DNA of 64,000 bases from NCBI GenBank assembly GCA_031002005.1, contig CM061920.1, positions 51,810,610 through 51,874,609 of the forward strand. The letters are read 5' to 3'. Below are positions 22,301 through 34,300 of this stretch, piece after piece. The stretch is from Vandiemenella viatica. Lineage: Eukaryota > Arthropoda > Insecta > Orthoptera > Morabidae. The translations under genes and the position numbers were made by a program. The notes under the pieces are model-generated. The model was not told where the DNA came from. It did not search any database and was given only the letters and a program-made list of their open reading frames with translations. Numbering within the stretch: the first letter of the stretch is position 1; the number at the start of each line of letters is the position of its first letter.

Positions 22301-25300
22301 TTTGGGAACTAAGCAAGATATCAAAAAATTTTGTTCTTTATTTTCGATTTATCTTGTGAAGTTAGATAAGAATTCATAGTCAAATTGTGGTACCAGGTTA
22401 TGATTTACGTAATGCAGCAATATGAAGGGTGGCCATTTCTAAACACATCTTTGATGTCACCAATAGCAGGGGCGGATCCAGGATTTTGTTTTAGGTGGGG
22501 CTTGAGCGGACTTTGGTTTGGGGGGGGGGGAAAGTCTCAAAACTACAATGTCAGGGGTGGACCTAGATACGTTTGCGGGGGGGGGGGGCTTGAGCCCCCT
22601 AGCCCCCCCCCCTGGATCCGCCCCTGACCAATAGCATGCAATGAATGTAAAATCCTGCTGCTAGCAAGTTTTCATAGGACCACATGATGATATTCCTATG
22701 TCATTACAACGAATTTCATACAGCGGCCAAGTTTTCAGGAATTTGACAGCAATATATATACTTCCATACAATGATTGCTAAGAGCATTTTTCATTCTGGC
22801 CCAGACTGCATTTCAACTGAAACACCAGTACTTAACCTAACCTAATTGGCTGTGTCATCTTGATGCGGGCATTTGGAAACAATGTCATAAGCTAGGAAGA
22901 AAAAAAACTTGATTAGTTTGCACATTTTCTAAAATGTTATTGCCTAAGGAACGTGTGTGCTATACTTCACACCAAATGGACAATTAACTTTTGGTGCACC
23001 ATTATTGGAGCACTGACAAATTATCCAATTTAATATATTTAACCACCTTGGAACTAAATGTTCTTACTGAAATATTGACATCAGCAATATGGTGTCAGTG
23101 AAAGAAGCTATGATTTTTTAAAAGAAATATTACAAAGTACTGCAGGTTAGGTTAAAATGCAGCCTGAACCAGAATGACAAATGACACACTTTGTTAAAGC
23201 AAAAGGCACGATGGATTGAGTTTTATAATTTATTCATTGTACCATAAGTTTTTAGGATTTCTAGTTAATTTTTAATTTCATTGGTTCCGTATTTCTGTCA
23301 TCATTAACTCAATAACATGTAAGAAGTTACTACTTTATGATGATATAAACTACAACTGAATGCATACATTACATAATCGGGGGTTATGAGAGTTATTTAA
23401 TAACAATTCTATATAATTAAGCAACTGTGAAAAATAAATTGCCATAGCTAGCTTTCAAACCTTCATTTCTAACAGGTTTCGAAGATAGTTGGAGACATAC
23501 TGATGAAGTATAACCTTCTCAGGTGTTCAGCCTAATGGTGTTGTACAGGGCGTTCGCCGGGAAACGCAACCCTCCCAGTCTGTTGCCGTCGGCAACTTGC
23601 TCGGTCAGCGGGGCCAGCGGTTCCCGCCACACGATACCGTGAATCACCGCACTGTTTAACACCTCCGCTGCCCCAACAGTGCAGTGGCACAGTATAATGG
23701 GACCCTTACATGGTTAAGAACGGTTTCTTTGCATTGTAGCTAGTTTGTGACTTCAGTCTCTTATTAATCAGTGTTGTGAATAAACGTTTCTTTGCGGTTT
23801 GGCTGGTTTAGGGCTTCATACTCTTACTAATCTGTACCGTGTTTGAGTGTGAGTAAAATTATGGTACGTTACAGTTTGCAACAAAGAATATTTCTCTACG
23901 ATACATATGTGAAGAAGAAGTCGTTTAAAAAGTGTCGCAGTAAATTTCGTCGCGAATATCCTGGCGCTTTACTGCCAGCTAAATCAACAATTCTGCGTCT
24001 GGTTAAAAAAGTAAGAGAAACGGGTTCATTTTTTAACAAAAAGAGACTGTCGGTCAACCGTATTCTCACAGAGGAGAAAATTGACGATATCGCTTTTCGA
24101 CTAGAACAGTCACCCAAAAAATCATTAAGTCAGTTAGGGCAGCAGGCAGGCGTATCTAAGACGTCAGCTTGGAAAGTAACAAAGCTAGTTCACTTAAAGC
24201 CGTACAAAACAATTGTGGTGCATAAAATTACAGAAATAGACCAGGGGCCTAGGATTAGATTTTGCAACTGGTACCTGCAGGGTGTCCACGATGGCACTGT
24301 TGATCCGCAACTGACGTTTTTCTCTGATGAGGCCTGGTTTCATCTGAGTGGTTATGTTAACGCTCAAAACAGTCGACACTGGAGTTCAGAAAAACCAAAT
24401 ACTCTACTCCAACTGCCATTGCATGACTTAAAAGTGGGTGTTTGGTGTGCGATTAGTGCTTCGAGAATCATAGGTCCAATTTTCTTCCGTGAAACTCTTA
24501 CTTCCGCAAGATATATCGAAAATATTGTGAAACCGTTTTTCGAGAAACTTACTGAAGAAGAAAAATTGTACGGCTATTTTCAACAGGATGGGGCGACAGC
24601 TCACACCGCTAGAAATTCGCTTGCTGCACTTGACGAAGTGTTTTATGATCGTGTAATCAGCCGTGGGTTGTGGCACGCCAGATCACCGGATTTAAACCCT
24701 TGTGACTTCTACCTTTGGGGTAAACTTAAGGGTAAGGTGTACGAAGGAAATCCTCACACATTGGAAGAACTTGAGGAAAAAATCTATCAAGTAATAATGT
24801 CCATTGACAAAGGTGAAATCCAGCGTGTGTCTCGAAATATGTTCAGAAGATGTGAAATGTGCATTACACAAGAGGGTCAACACTTCCAGCATCTTTTATA
24901 AGGTAAGCTAATGAATTACGACACATTTAAATGCTTAGCACATACAAGTTTATGAAGCGTAATTACTGTGAAATAGTCCGCGGCCGACGGTCGAACAATG
25001 CCGGAAGCTGATCGCTCGCTCGCCGGGAGCAGTTTCTTCCTTGTAGCGCTAACAGTGGGTTGCGTTTCCCGGCGAACGCCCTGTATAAACATAATGTTTC
25101 AACAGCTGGTTCTGCTTTCTTCTTCAGGTGTCGGATAGCTTCAGGTGTTGCAAGCTGGATGTCACCGCCTAGACTTGCTTCGCGGAAGACATTATTTTGA
25201 TATTTTAAACTAACTTCGTTTCCATGACATATGACGAAATATTGGCATATGAACATTTGTTAATGTACAGCGTTCAGCAGTCTTGTTGTACCAGAAAAAA

Positions 25301-28300
25301 AATAACTGTTTAACTGCCTACCAGAGAAAATATATGGCTATCACATTAATAATCTAACACATTTCATGTGGTAGCCAACCTATTATGATGGAAAGTCAAC
25401 ATTTATTATAAACATAACAAATGTTTATTTTAAAGTTCTGCAGTACAGAAAATTGATTAACTGAAGTAAAAAATAAAACAGAATCCTAAGTTGTGTGATC
25501 TTTTGCCAGTTTTTCATAAAGGAGTTCCCATCTGATATAAAGATTCATTTCACTTGGTAATTTGATCCAATCCCTGACATCCATGCCAACAAAAGAATTT
25601 TCCCAATCCCTTATGCACGAAATAGAGCGACAGCTTGTGGTCATGATTGTCTTTCCCCTTGCAAGCCCTATTTATAATTCTTTGACCAATATCCCTCCAA
25701 GCCCCATCACAAACATACGCCCTGTACTTTTCCAGCACTGTCTTCACTTCCGTTTACAGAAGATTTTAATTACTTGCTTCATCCCTTGATACATGTAAAT
25801 TGATAACTATTTCCGCAGATTTTAATCTGCACCATTACCTCTAAACACCATCCAAATTGATGCGCGTGGTACTGGTTCAAACCCCTCATTCACATACAGC
25901 TTGTTTACAGATTTATAATAGTATAGATTAAGAATGTCACTGTATCTTCTTTCAGATGTGTGTGGACTTTGTGGTTTCCCAAACTAAATCTAGTTGGATG
26001 TTTACTTCAGAAGGCCTTGACTAAAATACTTCCTACACCTTTCACACTCTCCTGGCTCAAGAAATACTGATGAGCTGTTAAACTGTTCTTGCTCTCAATT
26101 TTGAGATATGCCTCTTTTCTTTTCTCCTCTTCCCTCTTTCCTTCCCCTTATATTTTTAATGTAACACATTTTTCTTTGTTGTGCTTAACTTCAACAATGT
26201 CAATAGTAACCGCGGCTTATTTGTATTCTTGATGAAGGGTATGACTAAATCAATCCCACAGTGCTATCTAAAATGCGTAATTGTATTTTTAGTTTGCCAA
26301 TCCAACCACAGGAGAAATCTTTCCCATGTACATGCACCTCAAGGAAACTTGTTTACCAACTAACCTGCCACCAATATACTAGCTCTTATTGCTCACCACT
26401 AGCCAGCTTTCTATCAAAATGAGAGGCCACACGCCTGTTACCTACACCATCCAGTGGTCGCCCATGTCAATTCCCACAACTCTAACAATCCCAACAATTG
26501 TATTATAGTGAGAGCTATAAGACTTTCTTGGAAATTACCTTCGTTTCCGAACTCTGTAGATGGGAACTAGCTTACCAACATACCCTTGGCACCATACAGC
26601 CTCCTAGCCTCAACCTACAATACAATCCTACAAGTAGAACTATCACATAATGTTTATTTATTTATTCTTTGTGTATTTATTGATTTCATTCTTTTCCCCA
26701 TATTCATTAAACACACACTCACACACACTCACTCACTCACTCACTCACTCACAGAGACACACTTGACACTACCATGTACCATCCACATCCTACAGATCCT
26801 GTTACATCAATTTGCTAAGAAGTATACACATTCCTTGAACTCCAAGGCCTTACAAAATCTCTGACCCATACCCTTGTCGCTCCTTACTCTGCAAAATTCC
26901 TGTACCCCTTCCTTGTATCTTCTACTCGAGATCCATGAGACTGGCAACCTTGAACAACCTATAGTTTGGGCATATAGATTACCCACTGAACGGATTTCAG
27001 CTCTTGTGGATCAGCACCTCCTCCCTCTTTTACAGAACCTCTCTCATTCATAAAAGATATCCCACACTTCCTTCAACATCTTTCTACTGTACCCATTCCT
27101 TTAGCACCAGACTCCCAACTTGTCTCTATACATATCACATTCTTGTACACTAACATCCCCCACTGTCTGGGCTTCAGTGCCATGGAACACTTCCTGGAAA
27201 TGTGACCCCTTTACAGCCTCCCCAGCACATCTTTCATCATCTTCCTGGTACAACCCATTTTGTCAAAAAGCTTCTTTTCCTTCAACTCTCAAGTTTACCA
27301 CCAGATACACATCAATGACAAGGGTACCTGCATGGATCCATCCTACATTCCTGTGCCATCTGAAACAACAATTCTTATTTTAATTTAATTTAATTGCAAT
27401 GAAGCACAGGCGTCATTGACAATTTCCCTACACACCCTTTTTCCCCGCTATCCTGCACCCACTTACATTTGCCCTCTACAAATTTCAACTTTAAATTCTT
27501 TTAACATTTTTGGTAAAGTATTCATCATTTCTTTTGGTAACTTATTCCAATCCCTGACCTCCTTACCTAAAAAAGGGAACCTTCTTACACCCTTGTGCCT
27601 GAAATGAGTGCCAGCTTGTGGTCATGGTCATCTTTTCCCTTCCATGCATTCCTTTTAATTCTTACACCAATATTTTTCCATGCCTCATCACCAATATACG
27701 CTTTGTCCACTCTCATGATCCATTTCACCCTGCTACTGTCTTCCAACGAATTCCATTCCAGTTCTTTTATCATATCTTTGCTGATTGCGTTCTGTGGTAA
27801 TTTCCAGAAACAAATGTAGCAGCCCTTTTTTGAACCCTCTCCAATTCCTTTGTTTGATTCTCAAAATGTGGGTTTCATACTACACAACCATATTGAAGCA
27901 ATGGTCTGACTAAAGTTTTGTAACTCAACTCCTTTACTCATATTCCCTTATCATTCTCTCCAACAAGTGTACATCGAACGCCACCCAATGAGTCATTGGG
28001 TGGCGTTCTCTGTGCACATATGTTTAGAACTAAATGGCCCATTTCTCTACTACTTCAAGAAGGTCATTACCAAATTATCGTATATTTGTTTGACCCCCTT
28101 TTTTTTTCTCCCATCACAGCCGTCATCTTTGGTATGTGGTGGGTTAATTTACCTTCCCTTTCCTATTTATATCACCTAGAAGCTGCTTCCATTTTACTTA
28201 GTTTCATCTCCAACAAGTGCAGAATTTTTAAACATTTTAATACTGCCTGTCCAATGTGTCCTGCCCAGTTAAGTTTGTAATCAAATGTAAAGCCAAGATA

Positions 28301-31300
28301 TTTCCATTCCAAGTCTTCAACAAGCATTTCTTTCCCCACCTTATAATCATAATAAAACTAAGGAAAAATGACTCATCACTCACCACAGTTGAAGGCAGAG
28401 ACGGCTGAAGATCATATATGGCGAACACAAGAATACACAATTTTTCGGTTTTACACCTTCTTCATGCTGTAGAAAATGAGTAATTTGGTTCAGGAGGTGT
28501 GCACACACCGAAGTTTAGTGCATGACTAACTGCATTATCGATATGTCGGGGGAGACTGAGATGTTATATATAAATATGTTTATCGCAGATGGGAATAGAA
28601 TCAGTAATATACCAAGAGAGTACCGAATGTTGAAGCAAAAACAAAAATTAGGCAAATAAATTTTGACAAGACAATAATGATAATACTAATAACAATGAGT
28701 GATGTCTCAAAGAAAGGAATTTTATGGGTGGTTGAGGCCTCATATAGACTGTTCAACCATGACGTAATGATTTTCGACCAAAGTTGAATTAATAGTGTGT
28801 GTGTGTGTGTGTTATGTAGCATAGTATTTACCTAAAGTACAACTTTTTAAATTGATTTGAATATTTGTTCATTCCTTAAACATACCACTAAAATACCTTC
28901 TTAACCTCTTAAATGTCCCTGAAATTATAATCCTGCATCATTAAATACCTTTTTAAGCTCAGAAATGTCCCAGAAATTGTAATCCTGTATCTGGCAACCC
29001 TAGATCCACATTTTGAGTATCAAATACAGAAGTTGGAGAGGGTACAAAAAAGGGCTGCTAGATTTGTTTCTGGAAATTACTGCAGAATGCAATCAGTTAC
29101 AGATATGATAAAAGAGCTGGAATGGGTTTCATCGCAAGCCAGGAAGTGGGTGAAGAGGGTCATGGGAGTGTACAAGTCCTATATTGGTGATGAGGCATGG
29201 AAAGATATTGGTGTAATAATTAAAAGTAATGCATGGAAGGGAAAAGATGACCATGTCGACAAGCTGGTACTCGATTTCAGGCACAAAGGTGTAGGGAGAT
29301 TCTCTTTTTTTTGGGTAAGGGTGTCAGGGATTTGAATAAGTTACCTAGAGAAATGATGAATAATTTACCAAAAACATTGAAAGAATTTAAAGTTAAAATT
29401 TGCCAAGGGCCACTTGTCGCATATAAATATCTATTACGATCTCGATAGATAAATAAATAGATAATTTAGTAGACTGAAGTTTTATTATGAACTTTTGCAG
29501 TTTATTTATCCCGTTTATTTGCTTAAAAATCCTCTTGATACCAATAACGACCGTGTTTGTCACTGTATCCGAAGATTTGCAGGTTCGTTTTCTACTCAAG
29601 ATCTGTCAAAGCTATTTTTCGCAACTATTCTTCCCTGCTGTTTTTTTCTCGCCACTTCTACCAAAAATTCTCGTAACTTCTCTTTTTTTTTCCAGAGATC
29701 ATATCCATTCAAGCAATCTCTGAACAAACAGTATTTATTAAACTTTATATATTTTTTTTTATAAATCGTTTTAAACTTTTAATTTATCAATATTATGGCC
29801 TTTATCAGTATAAATATATAATTTTACTGGTTTTCTAAAGAGCTGCTATGCTACACACTGTAGGTGGGTGCAGGGAAGGGGGAAGATGGGTGTAGGTAAA
29901 TTGCCACCGGAGTGTGCACTCCATTACAATTTAATTAAATATTATATTAAATATTAACTCACTTGCCATCAGAACAAATACAGGTAAACAGTGTGTACCA
30001 GCAGCTTTACCTCTCTAGTTCCAGATCATACAGGTAGTCACAAACTGAACAATATCAACAACTGTTTTACGGTAAGTGCTACCAGAGTTTTCCCTTATAT
30101 CACAACCTTATATGAAATCTGCAGACTGGAACTAGCTTACCAACATATCCTTGACACCAGACATCCTCCTGGCCTCAATCTCCAGTAAGACCCTTCCAAT
30201 AGAAGCAACATTTATTATTTGTTCACATTTTATATAGTTAATATTCCTACTTAAAGCTTTATTATTTATATTCTATCAGGTTAATTAGTTTGGTGATGTT
30301 TCACAGTTCCAGTGATAGCATCTCTCCAGAATTATTGAGTATCGGTTCAGTAATGGTTTGTCCTCCTCCACCATCACACCCGATGCTCAGGCCATGCTAC
30401 AAGGGATCCCGTTTCACCAAGTGGGTGGTGATGTGGTCACATCTGACGCTGAGAAGAATAAGATTCAACATTGAAATATTGTATTACATGTGCTCATCTT
30501 TTGTGTGTGTGTGTCGTTCCTAGTTGCTGTCATCTATGATAAGTGTTGGATTTTATTTTCCTATCCTTCCGTATGTTCATTGCATAATAACATTTTTTCT
30601 GTTCATTATTATTATTATATAGTTTAAATTCCATGGCTATTAATATTTTATTAATCATCTGCCATTTCCTGCTACCGCTACCCAGTTCTCCTTGTTCAGC
30701 ACTATCATGCTGTGATCTCCAGTGTATTGATACATCTCTTGTCAAATGAATCACTTCTTCTAGCATGAACAAGGATTTAAACAAATTTTGTAAAAATAAA
30801 AAGTGTTAGCTTTTCCCATGTCTGCCTCCATCTTTAGTAAATACTAGCCTCGTACCCGCGACTTCGTACGCGTGGATTAAAATTTTTTTTGCCAGAATTA
30901 AATATAGTAAGTTGTTGGTAAAGAAGGATTAGTCCCAAACAATATCGAGTCGGCATAATATGACAGGAAAGTTATCACTATATCATTCTACCGTCGAACC
31001 TGCCTCTTGAAGAGAATTAATTTCCAACATATTTCTCTCACTATTCGATAAGATCTCAAAATTTCGTGACTTCAACTATTAATTATACTGGAAAAAAAAT
31101 ATCCTGTGCCCTTCATACACATTTCCTTATAAAATTACATCACAACGATATAGCCATTTAGTCGTCAAAATGTAACAAAAAGACAGAGACTTACTTCCGT
31201 ATTTATAATAATATTACTGTGGTTCACACTCACACACTGACTGTGAACAACACCTGAGGGATCATTATAACGTAAAAAAGTGTACACCTACAACATTGCA

Positions 31301-34300
31301 AGAATACCTACGATTTGCCTCGCATTGCACCCCTATCTTTCTAATATCTAGGGTTTAACATTCAATCCGAATAACCTACGGCCCAGGCCTGACTCTTACG
31401 ATGAAAAATAATTTTTAAAAATCTTATCCCCGAGGGAGATTTGAACCGGAGATCACGACGTTTGTAAGCCAGCGCTTTAGCCACTCAGCTGCCAGGCCAC
31501 TACGGGGAAACTCGGTACGGAGTCGTCCACATCCAATGTGTCAGTCTACCGCCGTATTTCGAAGTTATGAGACAAATGTGTTATTTATACAGATAATTTT
31601 TCAACCAAATGTTGACAGTATTTTTCTCCTTGTTTCAAAGGATAAGTGTGCAAAGTTTCATCGAGAACGGATAAAAACTGTGGATTTGTATGAAGAACAA
31701 ACAAACAAACCAACAAACAAACAAACATACATTCATCTTTATATATAAAGATTACTGTGGTTCACACTTACACACTGACTGCGAACAAAACCTGAGGGAT
31801 CATTATAACGTAAAAAAGTATACACCTTCAACATTGCAAGAATACCTACGATTTGCCTCGCATTGCACCCCTATCTTTCTAATATCTAGGGTTTAACATT
31901 CAATCCAAATAACCTACGGCCCAGGCCTGACTCTTACGATGAAAAATAATTTTTAAAAATCTTATCCCCGAGGGAGATTTGAACCGGAGATCACGACGTT
32001 TGTAAGCCAGCGCTTTAGCCACTCAGCTGCCAGGCCACTACGGGGAAACTCGGTATGGAGTCGTCCACATCCAACGTGTCAGTCTACCGCCGTATTTCGA
32101 AGTTATGAGACAAATGTGTTATTTATACAGATAATTTTTCAACCAAATGTTGACAGTATTTTTCTCCTTGTTTCAAAGGATAAGTGTGCAAAGTTTCATC
32201 GAGAACGGATAAAAACTGTGGATTTGTATGAAGAACAAACAAACAAACCAACAAACAAACATACATTCATCTTTATATATAAAGATTGGGTTTACTTAAA
32301 TCCATCATTTGTTATATTCATTGCCTAAAAATATTTTCGTTTTTGTTATTACCATAAATTATAAAGCTTGAAGGAAGACAAGTTTCCCGTTCTTAGCACT
32401 AATTCAAAATATTTTACTTCAAATAAAACCAATAAAAATATAAAAATTGTTTATTTAATTAAGTAATGTGCAATGTAATCACATTTAAATTAGTTGGAGG
32501 GTTTTTTTTTTTTTTTTTTTTAAAAAAAAATAAGGTTGTAATCACTCAGCAGTCTTGCCAAAGAAGAAAAGCTTTAAAGTTTTCATTGAATAATCTTGCT
32601 TAACAATTTCTGCTTCCATTTAATCCTCTAACAGTCATTCTTCATTAGCAATTGTTATAAATTCTTCCAGTTCCATTAGTGTTAACTTGCATTGATCATA
32701 TTGAAAATCATTTCTTCAATGTCTGTTTCATTTACTGTATCAAAAATCTTCTGCATCTCGAGTTGCTATGTCATGCACTTTCGTAAGTTTCTGTTTCTAA
32801 CCATAACTTAATGCCAACAAACTGTCGTATTTCTTAAATAGCAGTTGGTTGCTTATTCATTAAGAAATATGCCGTGTTGTATTTATATTGTGATTATATT
32901 TATATTATTTCGGAAGATAACCTTTGTGCAGCTTAATCAAATAATTAATTTGTTAGTCCCTTTTTTGCACAATTAAAATCACTCTTTTATTTTAATTTTA
33001 ATTCATTCATTAAATACATTATCGAACTTTTCCTAACAAGCTCTCCTTAGCTGCTGCTGCTCTAATCAATCTCTTAGTCTCTGTGTATTTCCCGTTGTTA
33101 TGGAAACTTCCTTAAGAGTACTAACTGGCCCGTTGCATGGAACGCCTACCTCAAGGATGTTATTGTAGTATCAGTAATGCTACAGCCCCACCAAGTTTAC
33201 CATACCATTTGACATCCATACCATTATAAATGGTTATGGTAAACTTTCTTGTAAATGTTACTTTTAGGTAAGGAGAGCTTATATTCTACCTTTGGCTAAT
33301 AACACATTTTTACATATCACGAGGACTGATGTCTTGAGGTAACTTTCCCTGGTGGTTTTCCATAAGCCGCTACTGGTTGGAACGGCATATAGTCTGTAAC
33401 ACACATTTCGACACAGAGTTACTGTCCTTATCACTTAAAAACCAAAATTACAGTAAGTATATTATACTACAGAATTGTTATTCAATAACATCATCTTTAG
33501 CTGTCATGGCCTCCGCCTGTTTACCAAGCATACCATTCAAATAATTAAAAAATTCTATTACCTGCCCTTGGTACATTATATTCTTCATAAGACCGATCCT
33601 TTTGAACCATTTTACTGTGTATAACCGGCAACATTATTTAAATCACATATTTGGTCCCTGGACCAGTACAATCAACCCTCGCTAATACAACTGGGACACC
33701 ATTGTTTCTTGCTAATCTAGCATCATCATCACAGCTTCATTTTTATTTTATTTCTTCAATACATTACATTATATTCTCCCCATAAGTAATAACTTCTCTC
33801 CACTTTACTTCATCTTGAATATTCATATCTAGTCTATGAGATGTAACAACAGAGTCATTTGAAGGTTCTACCTGGACCTCAGCTATGCCTGTGTTAACCA
33901 AATCCCGAACCTTTCGGTATCATTTAAAGGCAATGCCTAGATAGTGGCCTTATTTACAGGAACTGAGTCTTGACTGTGCTGTTGTACCCTCTCTATATGA
34001 TATTTTACTTCTTAATTCATTACCCATTTATTCTATCATAGTAACACCTCGTTTCTTCTCCACTCATTCTATTCATTCTAAAGCTTCGGTATACCTAACA
34101 AACTATATATTTACTAAAAGAAAGTCTTCATAGACAATAAACTTTTATGTAATGGTATGCTGTGGTAACAGCCGAAACTGCACATCTGATCGAGATCATC
34201 AATATTGGTAAGTGACAGCTTCCACTTAGTGGTTATAAACTTTTACTATCATTACAGTTGAATTGTGCGCAGCCACAACAATCAGTACTATTTACAAGTG

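Noticed and set aside
31432..31502. Possible tRNA gene on the minus strand (and its copy at 31970-32040)
   Set aside because: A-box- and B-box-like sequences are present, but acceptor and anticodon stems do not pair; it lies inside a duplicated interspersed repeat, so it is a SINE-like head.
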